Shown piece by piece: positions 1 through 11,000 of a DNA stretch of 64,000 nt. Origin of the DNA: Bacillus sp. Y1 (lineage in GTDB: Bacteria > Bacillota > Bacilli > Bacillales > Cytobacillaceae); assembly GCF_003586445.1 (NCBI RefSeq), contig NZ_CP030028.1, forward strand, positions 3,734,501-3,798,500, written 5' to 3'. A program made the translations under genes and the position numbers. Each line of letters begins with the position of its first letter. The first letter of the stretch is position 1. The notes below the pieces were generated by a model. That model did no database searches, was not told the origin of the DNA, and saw only the letters and a program-made list of their open reading frames with translations.

Positions 1-459
1 AAAAAAGCGCTATTCGGCTTTATAAAAGCTCAACTAACTTTAATTTCTATTACAACTGTGATCATCCTTATTGGGCTTTTGATATTACGTGTAGATTATG
101 CGATTACCATCGCACTTGTAACAGGATTAGTCGATATTATTCCTTACTTAGGAACAGGTGCTGTGTTTGTTCCGTGGATTATTTATGAGGCAATTGCTGG
201 AGAGATGAGTATAGCAATTGGTTTAGGAGTTTTATATATCATTGTGCTTGTCCAACGACAGGTCATGGAGCCAAAAGTATTATCTTCCAACATAGGTCTT
301 GATCCTCTTGCAACATTAATTGCGTTATTTGTTGGGTTTAAATTAATTGGCTTTTTAGGGCTAATTGCAGGACCTGTGACCCTCGTCATCATCACAACCT
401 TGCACCGTGCAAATGTATTTAAAGATGTTTGGTCCTTTATTAAGGGGAAAGAAGCATAA
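1..459 (+). CDS. ytvI: YtvI-like AI-2E family membrane protein (3' part)
   Basis: The reading frame is open from the first base, so the start lies outside the window; 152 residues are visible. The segment is very hydrophobic, with about four membrane spans, and carries the C-terminal AI-2E/PerM family pattern, including PYLGTGAVFVP and VMEPKVLSSNIGLDPLATL. In B. subtilis ytvI lies beside fxsA and pyk, and the same order is seen here. YtvI is described as a sporulation integral membrane protein of the AI-2E exporter-like family; its substrate is unknown. A perfect hairpin terminator follows the stop codon and separates it from the convergent fxsA gene. The family call is secure; the specific role is inferred from synteny. 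Confidence 0.8.
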   Translation, partial: KKALFGFIKAQLTLISITTVIILIGLLILRVDYAITIALVTGLVDIIPYLGTGAVFVPWIIYEAIAGEMSIAIGLGVLYIIVLVQRQVMEPKVLSSNIGLDPLATLIALFVGFKLIGFLGLIAGPVTLVIITTLHRANVFKDVWSFIKGKEA

Positions 460-460
460 A

Positions 461-490
461 AGTCCATTCTCCTGAGAATGGACTTTTTTT
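461..490 (+). terminator. Rho-independent terminator of ytvI
   Basis: An 11-bp perfect inverted repeat (461-471 with 474-484, 2-base loop) is followed by six T residues. It lies between convergent ytvI and fxsA and overlaps the fxsA stop codon, so it may act in both directions. Confidence 0.85.
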
Positions 491-875
491 ATTTAATAAT
501 CTTAATTCTTCCTTTATTCATCCAATTTTGGAATGCTTTGCTGAGTATGATTTTGAAGAATTTTCTTGTTGGAGGTGCTAGTAATAGGAAACCTGTTGCA
601 TCCGTTATAAAACCTGGAGTTAATAGGAGCGTACCTCCTATAATAATACAAACTCCGTCCAATAGTACATCGCCAGGCATTTGACCTGATTGTAGGAGCT
701 GTTGAGCCTTTCTAATCGTGTCAAGTCCTTGTTGCTTTGCTAGGTAGGCACCAAGCAAGCCGGTTAGAATGATAAGGGTTATGGTGGTCCAGATACCAAT
801 GGTTTTACCTGATAATAGCAAAAGACCGATTTCTGCTGCCGGTATAATAATTAAAAGTAAAACGATATAACGCAA
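489..875 (-). CDS. fxsA: FxsA family membrane protein
   Basis: A 128-residue protein with three to four hydrophobic segments. It has the FxsA/YtzA signature: an N-terminal membrane helix ending PAAEIGLLLL, a GAYLAKQQGLDTI stretch, and GGTLLLTPGFITDATGFLLL before a basic tail. FxsA was named in E. coli for suppressing F-plasmid exclusion of phage T7; its role in Bacillus is not established. The start is TTG (873-875), chosen because AGGAGG lies just upstream and no ATG fits. It is downstream of pyk on the same strand but separated from it by a terminator, so read-through or its own promoter must express it. Confidence 0.85.
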   Translation of the reverse strand: MRYIVLLLIIIPAAEIGLLLLSGKTIGIWTTITLIILTGLLGAYLAKQQGLDTIRKAQQLLQSGQMPGDVLLDGVCIIIGGTLLLTPGFITDATGFLLLAPPTRKFFKIILSKAFQNWMNKGRIKIIK

Positions 876-932
876 AATAATCGCCTCCTAGTTGTCCTTT
901 AATTATATGTGTATTCCTTACAAACAGCAAAA

Positions 933-958
933 AAGAAGCAGCCATTAGGCTACTTCTT
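933..958 (-). terminator. Rho-independent terminator of pyk
   Basis: Inverted repeat 933-943 with 948-958 (one mismatch), followed on the minus strand by a T-rich run. It lies between the pyk stop and fxsA. Confidence 0.75.
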
Positions 959-971
959 CTCTTCTTTTCTT

Positions 972-2729
972 TTACAGAACGCTTGCGTGACCGTTATAAA
1001 TGACACCATGTGAAGCGTCAATTGTAATTTCTTGTCCATCCTTTAAGCTAGCCGTTGCACCTTCAGCGCCTACAATTACTGGAATTCCAAGGCTAAGTCC
1101 TACTACTGCAGCATGGCTTGTTAAGCCACCTTCTTCCGTAACTAACGCACGGCATTTCTCAATTGCTGGAACCATATCAGCATCTGAGCCAATCGTAACA
1201 AGGATAGAACCTTCTGTTACTTTTTCTAATGCTTCTTTCGCTGAGTTAGCGATCACAACTTTACCAAAAGCTGTTTTTCTTCCAATTCCTTGAGCTTTTA
1301 ATACTACGTCGCCAACAACATGGATTTTCATTAAGTTTGTTGTACCTTTAACATTTACCGCTCCAGCAGTAATTACTACTAAATCTCCGCGAGAAACGAT
1401 ACCACTGTTTAAGCTTTCCTCTACTGCTGTATCAAGCATTTCATCAGTAGTAGTGGCTTGTTTTCCGATTTGAGGATACACACCCCAAGCTAGTGATAAG
1501 CGACGAGATACACCGTCATCAGATGTAACAGCCACGATTGGAGCTTTTGGACGGTATTTGGAGATCATTCTAGCCGTATGACCACTTTCCGTAGGAGCAA
1601 TGATCGCATTAGCACCCAGATTTAACGCTGTGTGTGCAACAGATTGTCCAATTGCATCTGTAATATTATGTTCATTGTCTTTGCTACGGTTAGATAAGAT
1701 TTCTTTATGATCTAATGCAGATTCTGCACGAGATGCAATATTATGCATTGTTTGAACCGCTTCTACAGGATACACACCCGCAGCTGTTTCCCCTGAAAGC
1801 ATAATAGCGTCTGTTCCATCAAAGATAGCATTTGCTACGTCACTTGCTTCCGCTCTTGTTGGACGAGGGTTACGTTGCATAGAATCAAGCATTTGAGTAG
1901 CCGTAATAACTGGTTTCCCTTGTGCGTTACATTTTTTAATTAAGCTTTTTTGAACAAGAGGTACCTCTTCTGCAGGAATTTCTACTCCAAGGTCACCACG
2001 TGCAACCATTAACCCGTCAGAGATTTCAAGAATTTCGTCGATTTTATCAACACCTTCTTGATTTTCAATTTTAGGAATAATGTGGATATGTGTTGCATTA
2101 TGTTCCTCTAATAAACGGCGAATTTCTAATACATCTGATGCACGACGTACAAAGGAAGCAGCAATAAAATCAATTCCTTGCTCGATACCAAAAATAATAT
2201 CGTTTGCATCCTTTTCTGTTATACCTGGCAGATTTACAGAAACACCTGGTACGTTTACACCTTTTTTATTTTTAAGTGTTCCCGTATTTAAAATTTTCGT
2301 ATAAATTTCTCCAGCATTACGGTCAATCTTAGTTACTTCCAAGCCAATTAAACCGTCATCTAGTAAAATTTTTGATCCTTCGTGTACATCATCAATTAAT
2401 CCAGGATATGTAATCGAGAATTTATCGACCGTTCCTTCTACCTCAGTCATAGAAACAATCACATGGTTTCCTGCAACTAACTCAATTGCACCATCTACCA
2501 TATTATTTGTACGAATTTCTGGACCTTTTGTATCTAAAAGGATAGCAACCGTTTTTCCTGTTTGCTTCGCAGCTTCACGGATATTTCTAATACGAACACC
2601 GTGTTCTTCATGATCACCGTGAGAGAAGTTTAGACGAGCAACATTCATCCCAGCCTCAATCAACTGTGTTAATTTTTCTACGCTTTCACTTGCTGGGCCT
2701 ATAGTACAAACAATTTTCGTTTTACGCAT
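972..2729 (-). CDS. pyk: Pyruvate kinase
   Basis: Catalyses phosphoenolpyruvate plus ADP to pyruvate plus ATP, the last step of glycolysis, in the cytosol. The 585-residue length matches Bacillus/Geobacillus enzymes, which carry an extra C-terminal PEP-utilizer-like domain; that domain is visible here near residues 480-580 with [11 protein letters not shown]. Catalytic-domain marks include NFSHG near residue 35, the Mg/K-site block around [13 protein letters not shown], and [10 protein letters not shown]. The ATG start follows AGGAGG. The gene lies 32 bp after pfkA on the same strand, forming the standard Bacillus pfkA-pyk operon. Confidence 0.97.
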   Translation of the reverse strand: MRKTKIVCTIGPASESVEKLTQLIEAGMNVARLNFSHGDHEEHGVRIRNIREAAKQTGKTVAILLDTKGPEIRTNNMVDGAIELVAGNHVIVSMTEVEGTVDKFSITYPGLIDDVHEGSKILLDDGLIGLEVTKIDRNAGEIYTKILNTGTLKNKKGVNVPGVSVNLPGITEKDANDIIFGIEQGIDFIAASFVRRASDVLEIRRLLEEHNATHIHIIPKIENQEGVDKIDEILEISDGLMVARGDLGVEIPAEEVPLVQKSLIKKCNAQGKPVITATQMLDSMQRNPRPTRAEASDVANAIFDGTDAIMLSGETAAGVYPVEAVQTMHNIASRAESALDHKEILSNRSKDNEHNITDAIGQSVAHTALNLGANAIIAPTESGHTARMISKYRPKAPIVAVTSDDGVSRRLSLAWGVYPQIGKQATTTDEMLDTAVEESLNSGIVSRGDLVVITAGAVNVKGTTNLMKIHVVGDVVLKAQGIGRKTAFGKVVIANSAKEALEKVTEGSILVTIGSDADMVPAIEKCRALVTEEGGLTSHAAVVGLSLGIPVIVGAEGATASLKDGQEITIDASHGVIYNGHASVL

Positions 2730-2761
2730 ACACTTGTGGACCTCCTAATATTTTAAAAACG

Positions 2762-3727
<966 letters not shown>

Positions 3728-3902
3728 TCACCTCTGTATTGGATTGTTGAAGTATTATGTATAGTTAGAAGATGAATAATACGACATGTGATGCACTACT
3801 ATTATTTACAGAATACCCGGGAATATTTCTAAAATACCATGAAGAAACAATGTTCTCAACTCTATCATAAACATAAAATCAATAGACGAAATAGTTTTTT
3901 TA

Positions 3903-3918
3903 TTGAAAGCGCTTAATA
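3903..3918 (-). promoter_or_regulatory. Possible CcpA (cre) site upstream of pfkA
   Basis: The 294-bp gap between pfkA and accA contains TTGAAAGCGCTTAATA, a cre-like sequence (AAGCGCTT core) with about two mismatches to the cre consensus. Apart from this and the accA terminator, no other feature is apparent in the gap. Glycolytic pfk-pyk units are activated through cre sites in some Firmicutes, so a role here is plausible but unproven. Confidence 0.3.
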
Positions 3919-3997
3919 CGCTCATTTTTTTCTAAAAAAGTTCATAATTCTATTTTTACTGTCATTTAATTGGAATTCTCCCTTAAAAAATAAGAAA

Positions 3998-4017
3998 GAG
4001 TGTGTCGAAACACACTC
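3998..4017 (-). terminator. Rho-independent terminator of accA
   Basis: Perfect 8-bp stem (3998-4005 with 4010-4017) around a CGAA/TTCG tetraloop, then a T-rich run on the minus strand. It overlaps the accA stop codon. Confidence 0.8.
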
Positions 4018-4996
4018 ATCCATTTACACCTATATATTCGTGCAAAAATGTATATTTACCCATGTTCTTGTATTTTTCATATCTTAATGCAAGCAGTTCA
4101 TTTTCTTTTAATTGTAACAAACTCTTTAAAGACTTTTGGATCGTCTCCCTAATGCTTTCTGCTTGAGCATTTACGTCTTTATGTGCTCCACCTCGAACCT
4201 CAGAAATAATTTCATCAATTACTCCAAGTTCCTTTAAGTCTGGTGCAGTGATTTTCATCGTTTCCGCTGCTTGTTTCGCAAGAGAGGCATCCTTCCACAG
4301 AATAGCTGCAGCTCCTTCAGGGGAAATCACTGAATACGTTGAGTTTTCAAGCATATGGATATGATCACCCACACCAAGAGCTAGAGCTCCACCACTTCCA
4401 CCTTCTCCAATGACAATACAAACAATAGGTACGGTTAAGCTTGCCATTTCAAAAAGGTTTCTCGCAATCGCTTCGCTCTGACCTCTTTCTTCTGCAGCTT
4501 TCCCAGGATACGCCCCCTTTGTATCTATAAAGCAAATGATTGGACGATTGAATTTCTCCGCTTGCTTCATAAGTCTCAATGCTTTACGGTACCCTTCAGG
4601 ATGTGGCATGCCAAAATTTCTGCGGATATTTTCCTTCGTATCTTTCCCTCGCTGATGACCAATAATAGTAACAGGCAACCCTTGGAATTTTGCTACTCCT
4701 GCTACAATGGCTTCGTCATCTCCGAAAAAGCGGTCCCCATGACATTCAATGAAATCAGAAAAAATAATGGATAAATAGTCAAGAGTGGTTGGCCTTGCAG
4801 GATGTCTCGCAATTTGCACTCTATCCCATGGCTTCATATTGTTATAAATATCTTTTTCAAGCTTTTGAAGTCTTGCCTCAAGCTTTTCAATTTCATCTGA
4901 CAAATCCACGTCAGCACTCGCAGTAAATTCTTTTAATTCTGCAATTTTCTTTTTCAGCTCAACGACTGGTTTTTCGAATTCTAGTTCTCCAACCAT
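4016..4996 (-). CDS. accA: Acetyl-CoA carboxylase carboxyltransferase subunit alpha
   Basis: The alpha subunit of the carboxyltransferase half of acetyl-CoA carboxylase, which moves CO2 from biotin on AccB to acetyl-CoA to give malonyl-CoA. The 326 residues match AccA (about 320-325). Seen are an N-terminal helical region rich in [19 protein letters not shown], and the crotonase-fold glycine block [20 protein letters not shown]. The ATG (4994-4996) follows GGAGGTGAAATAGA. The start overlaps the 3' end of accD by 16 bp, implying translational coupling and equal subunit supply. Confidence 0.97.
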   Translation of the reverse strand: MVGELEFEKPVVELKKKIAELKEFTASADVDLSDEIEKLEARLQKLEKDIYNNMKPWDRVQIARHPARPTTLDYLSIIFSDFIECHGDRFFGDDEAIVAGVAKFQGLPVTIIGHQRGKDTKENIRRNFGMPHPEGYRKALRLMKQAEKFNRPIICFIDTKGAYPGKAAEERGQSEAIARNLFEMASLTVPIVCIVIGEGGSGGALALGVGDHIHMLENSTYSVISPEGAAAILWKDASLAKQAAETMKITAPDLKELGVIDEIISEVRGGAHKDVNAQAESIRETIQKSLKSLLQLKENELLALRYEKYKNMGKYTFLHEYIGVNG

Positions 4997-5862
4997 TCTA
5001 TTTCACCTCCAGGCGTATGAATATCAAGCAATGTTGAAATTTTCTCCCTCAAGTCACCTCTGGAAATAACCGCATCTAGCTGACCATGCTTTAAAAGAAA
5101 TTCTGCTGTTTGAAAATCCTCAGGAAGCTCTTCTCTGATGGTTTGTTCAATAATTCTTCTTCCCGCAAATCCAATTAAAGCACCTGGTTCAGCGAAATTA
5201 TAGTCACCAAGAGACGCAAAGCTAGCAGAAACTCCACCTGTAGTTGGGTGTGTCATGATCGATATGATGAGATTCCCTTCGTCGCTAAACTTTTTAAGCG
5301 CAACACTCGTTTTGGCCATCTGCATTAAGCTCAATACTCCCTCTTGCATCCTTGCTCCACCTGATGCAGTAAAGATGATGAATGGAATCGATAGCTCACC
5401 TGCTTTTTCAATCGCTCTCGTAATCTTCTCACCAACTACAGAGCCCATGCTTCCCATTCTAAAAGTAGAATCCATCACGGCAACAACCGCGTCATTTCCT
5501 TCCACCTTACACACACCTGTAACAACAGCTTCATTTAAATTTGTTTTCTGACGATCTTTTTCAAGCTTTTCTATATAATCGGGGAATCCAAGCGGGTTCT
5601 CAGAAATCATATATCGATCAAGCTCAACGAAGCTTCCTTCGTCAACGAAGCTATTCAGCCTCTCTTTTGAATTCATCGGGTGATGGTATCCACAGTGAGC
5701 ACAAACCTTAAGATTCTTCATTAGCTCCTTGGAATACATGATTTTCTTACAGCTTGGACACTTGGTCATTATCCCTTCTGGGACATCTTGCTTTGCAGCT
5801 TCGGTTGGAATTGTTGCATATTTTTTCTTCTTTGATTTTGTAAATAGGTCTTTAATCGGCAA
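4981..5862 (-). CDS. accD: Acetyl-CoA carboxylase carboxyltransferase subunit beta
   Basis: The beta subunit of carboxyltransferase, partner of AccA. The N-terminal zinc ribbon is visible as cysteines 35, 38, 54 and 57 (CPSC and CAHC), followed by the crotonase-like domain with SGGARMQEG and [10 protein letters not shown]. Length is 293 residues. The start is TTG (5860-5862) behind GGGGAGG; there is no competing ATG. An operator-like palindrome TGGTCAGACCA is centred about 41 bp upstream, next to a -10-like TATAGT. It forms an operon with accA. Confidence 0.97.
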   Translation of the reverse strand: MPIKDLFTKSKKKKYATIPTEAAKQDVPEGIMTKCPSCKKIMYSKELMKNLKVCAHCGYHHPMNSKERLNSFVDEGSFVELDRYMISENPLGFPDYIEKLEKDRQKTNLNEAVVTGVCKVEGNDAVVAVMDSTFRMGSMGSVVGEKITRAIEKAGELSIPFIIFTASGGARMQEGVLSLMQMAKTSVALKKFSDEGNLIISIMTHPTTGGVSASFASLGDYNFAEPGALIGFAGRRIIEQTIREELPEDFQTAEFLLKHGQLDAVISRGDLREKISTLLDIHTPGGEIEWLEN

Positions 5863-5895
5863 GCTTAAACCTCCCCATATATTTCTAATAATTTC

Positions 5896-5910
5896 AGTGG
5901 TCAGACCACT
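5896..5910 (-). promoter_or_regulatory. FadR/GntR-type operator before accDA
   Basis: Perfect 15-bp palindrome AGTGGTCAGACCACT. The core TGGTCAGACCA fits the FadR-subfamily pattern TNGTNNNACNA. On the minus strand its edge overlaps a -10-like TATAGT, so binding should block accDA transcription. The same 13-bp core recurs upstream of ytsJ, whose operon contains the GntR regulator gene. Confidence 0.65.
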
Positions 5911-6004
5911 ATAACGAAAAATAATGCCTTATTATTAGAAGGCTCGTCTAGTTCTTTTTATCATGTTAGTATAATGTCACAGAAAATTCTGCAGATATTT
6001 GTCG

Positions 6005-6658
6005 TTAGTCATTCGACAGTTTTCGTAGTGAATAGTAGGCCCGAAGAACATCCGCCTCATTTCCACCTAGTAAGGCTTGAACGATTGCGGAGTAGAACGG
6101 ATCCTTTCTCTCCATCTTCGGAAGCTTTAGTGCATCGTAATAATCATTTAATATCGACCAAATACGATAGAATAGATGATTATCTGCTAGCTCAACAATT
6201 TTTATAAAAAATTGATCATCTGTAAACTCACAAGTTTCGATCCAATCTTTTAAATTTTCTAGTTGCTTTTCATTATTTCTTCGGAGAATAAGTCTTAAAC
6301 AATCTAATTCGATTAAATATTTCGTTTCAATCACATCTTGTTTTGCTTTTGTATCTTGAAGCACAAATGTACCAAGAAGTTGCACAAGCTGGTTACTGCG
6401 AAAATCTCTTATAAAGGTACCTTCTCCTCGACGGGTCTCAATAAGTCCTAAAAGCTCTAAAGCTCTTAAAGCCTCACGAACAGAGGAGCGTCCTACATTA
6501 AGACGCTCACAAAGTTCTCGCTCTGATGGAATTTTATCACCCGGTGTTAAGCCATCTTGTTCAATCATATTGCGAAGCTGTTTGACAATTTCTAGATAAA
6601 CCTTTGAGCCTCGTTCCACTGGTTCAATACTCACTTTAAGATCACTCGCTCTTTCCAA
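6005..6658 (-). CDS. FadR-subfamily GntR transcriptional regulator
   Basis: 217 residues: an N-terminal winged helix (about residues 18-85, with PGDKIPSERELCERLNVGRS, SVREALRALE and GEGTFIRD) and an all-helical C-terminal FCD-type sensor domain with the expected acidic and histidine residues (DNHLFYRIW). The start is TTG (6656-6658), overlapping the end of ytsJ by 17 bp, so the two genes form one operon. Its position between malic enzyme and accDA, and the shared palindromes before both operons, suggest it controls both and itself. The effector is unknown; an acyl-CoA or organic acid would fit the family. Not a known B. subtilis gene as far as I recognise. Confidence 0.85.
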   Translation of the reverse strand: MERASDLKVSIEPVERGSKVYLEIVKQLRNMIEQDGLTPGDKIPSERELCERLNVGRSSVREALRALELLGLIETRRGEGTFIRDFRSNQLVQLLGTFVLQDTKAKQDVIETKYLIELDCLRLILRRNNEKQLENLKDWIETCEFTDDQFFIKIVELADNHLFYRIWSILNDYYDALKLPKMERKDPFYSAIVQALLGGNEADVLRAYYSLRKLSND

Positions 6659-7880
6659 TTACGGAAAGCTGGCTAGTTCTTGCCTTAATCTCCAGCGGGT
6701 CAACCTTCATTCTGGCTACACCTGTTTCCATAGCTGCCTTCGCAACTGCTGCTGCTACCTCAGGCGCTACTCTCGAATCAAATGGTGCCGGAATAACGTA
6801 ATCAGCGCTTAGCTCATCTTCTGTAACAAGACTAGCAATTGCTTCAACCGCTGCCACCTTCATTTTTTCATTTATATGAGTGGCTCTTACGTCTAAAGCA
6901 CCTCTGAAGATTCCAGGGAAAGCTAGTACATTATTTACTTGGTTCGGGAAGTCAGAACGTCCTGTTCCGATAACCTTCGCCCCAGCTTTTTTTGCTTCTT
7001 CAGGCATGATTTCCGGTGTTGGATTCGCCATAGCGAAAATAATTGGATCCTCATTCATTGTTTGAATCATTTCACCCGTTAAAGCACCAGCAACGGATAC
7101 TCCAATAAACACATCTGCACCTTTTAATGCGTCTGCAAGACTACCTGTTTCTTGATTACGATTTGTATATTTAGCTATTTCATTTTTAATGTCGTTCATT
7201 CCAAACGGTCTACCTTCATATATAGCCCCTTTAGTGTCACACATAATAATATCCCGTACACCATAGGTATATAGAAGTTTCATAATAGCAATCCCTGCTG
7301 CACCAGCTCCGTTAGCTACAACTTTGATTTCATTCATCGATTTGCCAACTAGCTTTAACGCATTCACTAAGCCAGCAACTGTAACGATTGCTGTACCGTG
7401 TTGATCATCATGAAATACAGGTATATTTGTTTCCTTTTTTAGCCTCTCCTCAATTACAAAGCAATTAGGAGCAGCAATGTCTTCAAGGTTTATTCCCCCG
7501 AATGTTGGTTCTAATAACTTGACGGTCTCAATAATTTTTTCGACGTCGGTTGTACCTAAGCAGATTGGAAATGCATCAACTCCTGCAAAGCTTTTGAACA
7601 AAACAGCCTTTCCTTCCATTACCGGAAGTGCCGCTTCTGGACCGATGTTTCCTAGTCCAAGGACAGCTGTTCCATCAGAAACAACAGCAACCATATTCCC
7701 TTTCATCGTATAATCATAGACCGTTTCAGGCTTGTCATAAATTTCTTTACAAGGCTCGGCCACTCCTGGCGAATAGGCAAGGCTTAGATCATTTGCATTC
7801 CTAACTTGAACTTTTGATTTTGACTCGAGCTTACCCTTGTTTACTCTGTGCATATGTAATGCTTCTTCACGTAAAGTCAA
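6642..7880 (-). CDS. ytsJ: NAD(P)-dependent malic enzyme (YtsJ type)
   Basis: Oxidative decarboxylation of malate to pyruvate; YtsJ is the NADP-preferring malic enzyme of B. subtilis. About 412 residues from the chosen TTG (7878-7880), which lies 8 nt after AAGGGGTGG; a GTG four codons earlier (to 7892) is possible but overlaps that ribosome site. Motifs: SLAYSPGVAEPCK near the N-terminus, FHDDQHGTA with metal-binding Asp residues, the dinucleotide fold VVANGAGAAGIAI, and GTGRSDFPNQVNN. It heads an operon with the GntR gene; the FadR-like operator is centred about 59 bp upstream. Confidence 0.95.
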   Translation of the reverse strand: MTLREEALHMHRVNKGKLESKSKVQVRNANDLSLAYSPGVAEPCKEIYDKPETVYDYTMKGNMVAVVSDGTAVLGLGNIGPEAALPVMEGKAVLFKSFAGVDAFPICLGTTDVEKIIETVKLLEPTFGGINLEDIAAPNCFVIEERLKKETNIPVFHDDQHGTAIVTVAGLVNALKLVGKSMNEIKVVANGAGAAGIAIMKLLYTYGVRDIIMCDTKGAIYEGRPFGMNDIKNEIAKYTNRNQETGSLADALKGADVFIGVSVAGALTGEMIQTMNEDPIIFAMANPTPEIMPEEAKKAGAKVIGTGRSDFPNQVNNVLAFPGIFRGALDVRATHINEKMKVAAVEAIASLVTEDELSADYVIPAPFDSRVAPEVAAAVAKAAMETGVARMKVDPLEIKARTSQLSVIGKSE

Positions 7881-7932
7881 AATGCATTCCACCCCTTAGT
7901 TAAAATAACTTTCTTTTCTCCATCCCCATTTA

Positions 7933-7945
7933 GTGGTCAGACCAC
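7933..7945 (-). promoter_or_regulatory. FadR/GntR-type operator before ytsJ
   Basis: Perfect 13-bp palindrome GTGGTCAGACCAC, identical in its core to the site before accD. It lies between the promoter region and the ytsJ ribosome site, consistent with repression and autoregulation of the ytsJ-GntR operon. Confidence 0.65.
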
Positions 7946-8000
7946 GTATACTTACAACAATACAACAATATAACATAATACAAAAGGATGTAAAGGCTAA

Positions 8001-11000
8001 TTATTTCAAAATGACATTATCTGAACCTAGCAGCGATTGGATTTCACTTAAGAGTACCGTTGTGGGTTGTACATAATCCTCTTTACCAAGCCTGATACTT
8101 TTCCTAGTTTCTTCGTAGTAAAGAATAACAGGTGTTCCTCCACTATATCTGTTTAACAATTTCTTTAATGTGTGCAAGAATTCACCTTGTTCTTGATGCT
8201 TTTGTATTTTTAGGTATAGTACGTTTTTACCTTCCACCGCTTCTTCGTTTTTAACTACTTCCTTAGCCGATGATATAACGAGTTGCTTTCCTCCATTTCG
8301 TTCTTCGATCTTCCCGTCAAAAATCACAATATTTCCTTGTTGTAAGAGAATCGTATATCTTTTAAGAACAGTAGGAAACACAACCGCCTCCATATCACCA
8401 CTTTGATCCGATACAGTCAAGAAAGCCATGGTTTCTCCCTTTTTTGTACGGATTTTCTTCATTTCAGTAATATAGACCAAAACCCTTACATTTCTTCCTT
8501 CGTTCGAAATGGTGGAAATCGCCATTGCTTGTTCCAACTTTGCTTCTCTCTCATAGATCGAAACGGGATGGTCCGAAAGATATAAGCCTAGTGCCTCTTT
8601 TTCCTGTCTTAGTTTATCTTCAGCCCTTATCGGATCAACGTTTACATACTTTGGTTTTAGGAAAAATTCATCATCTGAAAATAAATCCCCTTGCTGAGCG
8701 TCATCCGGATTTACCAACTGTGCATGATCTAAAGCAACGTCAAGGCTAGCCAACAGTACGGCACGGTCTTCTCCGAATTCATCAAAGCTACCGGAATGGA
8801 TGAGCGATTCTAATGCCTTGCGGTTCACCGATTTAGCTGACACTCGAATACAAAAATCAAAGAGGTCCGTAAATTTCTTACTCTTTCTAGCAGTGAACAA
8901 GCCTTTTAAAGCAGCAACACCTATCCCCTTTATGGCTGTAAGACTATATCGAATCGCATGGTTTTCCACTAAGAAGGTATAGCCGCTTTTGTTAATGGAT
9001 GGCGGCAAAATTTGAATACCCATTTCTCGACATTCTTTTATATATTGAGCAATTTTTGATTCATTCCCTATACTTGAGGATAATAACGCCGCCATAAAAT
9101 ACACAGGATATTTCGCCTTTAGGTAAGCAAGTTGATACGCAATTACACTATATGCAACCGCATGGCTCCTGTTAAATCCATAGTTTGCAAATTTTACGAT
9201 AAGATCATATACCTCATTGGCAATGCTTGTCTCATACCCTTTTGTGATTGCTCCTTCAACGAAATGTTGTCTTTCTTTATCAAGAATTTCTTTTTTCTTT
9301 TTTCCAACAGCTCTCCTCAATAAGTCAGCCTCACCTAAGCTAAAGCCCGCCATCGTTGAAGCAATTTGCATGATTTGTTCTTGATACACGATGATTCCAT
9401 ACGTATTTTCAAGAATTGGCTTCAAATCTTCATGCAAATACGAGATATGTTCTTTCCCATGCTTCCTATCAATAAACATCGGAATATTTTCCATAGGTCC
9501 GGGACGGTATAAAGCATTTACCGCAACAATATCTTCAAAATTTGTTGGCTTTAACCGTTTTAATACATTTCTCATCCCTTCAGACTCTAATTGAAACACA
9601 CCCGTCGTTTCTCCACGACTTAACATGGAATACGTATCCTGATCATCCAAAGGGATCGTTTTTATATCGAGATTGATCCTTGCTCTCTTTTTTATCACAT
9701 CAATAATAGATTCTATGAGAGATAAATTCCTTAAGCCCAGAAAATCCATTTTTAATAGTCCAACCTCTTCCAGATCATCCATCGCATACTGAGTGAGATA
9801 TACAGATTGACTGCCATCACTTATGGGGACCGTGTTAACAAGAGGTTCTTCAGAAATGACTACCCCAGCTGCATGGGTAGAAGTGTGCCTTGGAAGCCCC
9901 TCTAACTTTACTGCTGTCTCAAACAGTCTTTGGTTTGTAGAAGATTCATTGACAAATGCACGGAGCCTTTCCGACTGAGCGTAGGCGTCTTTTAATGAAA
10001 TTCCCAGTTGCGAAGGTACCGTTCTTGACAGACCTTCGAGCTCCTTTGTATTCAATCCAAAGGCTCTTCCAACATCACGAAGGGCCGCTTTCGCTGCCAA
10101 CGTACCAAAAGTAACGATTTGAGCCACATGTGCTTCTCCGTACTTGTTAGCAACATACTCTATCACCTCATCGCGGCGATGATCTGGAAAATCGATATCG
10201 ATATCAGGCATTGTGATACGTTCTGGATTTAAAAACCTTTCAAATAACAAATCGTATTTTAACGGGTCTACATCCGTAATGTACAACACATATGACACCA
10301 ATGATCCTGCTGCCGAACCTCTACCTGGACCCGTTAATATATCCTGATCACGTGAAAACCTCATAAAATCCCAAACAATTAAAAAGTAATCAGCAAATTT
10401 CATTTTCTTTATTACGCTTAATTCGTATCGTAACCGATCTGTGTGTGAATCGGTTACATGGCTGTACCTTTCAGTAAGTCCTTTCATGCAAAGCTTTTCT
10501 AACAATCCTTCTGCCGTTTCCCCCTCTGGTGTTGGGTACTTAGGAAGCTTTTGCTTATGTAGCTCAACCATAACATTACATTCTTCAGCAATTCGCCAAG
10601 TATTTTCTAACGCTTCAGGGAAATCTGTAAAAAGTTCAACCATCTCTGAGCTCGTTTTTAAATAATATTGGTCTGTCTCCAAACGTTCCCTGTCATCATC
10701 CTGTAACTTCTCCCCATTCTTTATAGCTAACAAACACTCATGGGCAAATGAATCAGATTGTTGTAAATATCTAACATTATTTGTAACGACTGTTGGTACC
10801 GAATGAAAGTTCCCTAGAGCAACGACTTTGTTTAAAAGACTTGTTTCAGCAGGAACGTTATGAATTTGTAAGGACAGATAAAAGCTATCTTCTCCAAATA
10901 TATGTTTATATAACTCCACACATTTTTCTGCTTGTTCTTCGTTATTCTCTATTAAATACGATTCGATTTCTCCCGCACGGCCAGGAGAAATCGCAAATAA

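Noticed and set aside
5974..6207. Plus-strand open frame opposite the GntR gene
   Set aside because: Overlaps the end of the conserved regulator on the other strand; its product has low-complexity basic composition and no ribosome site.
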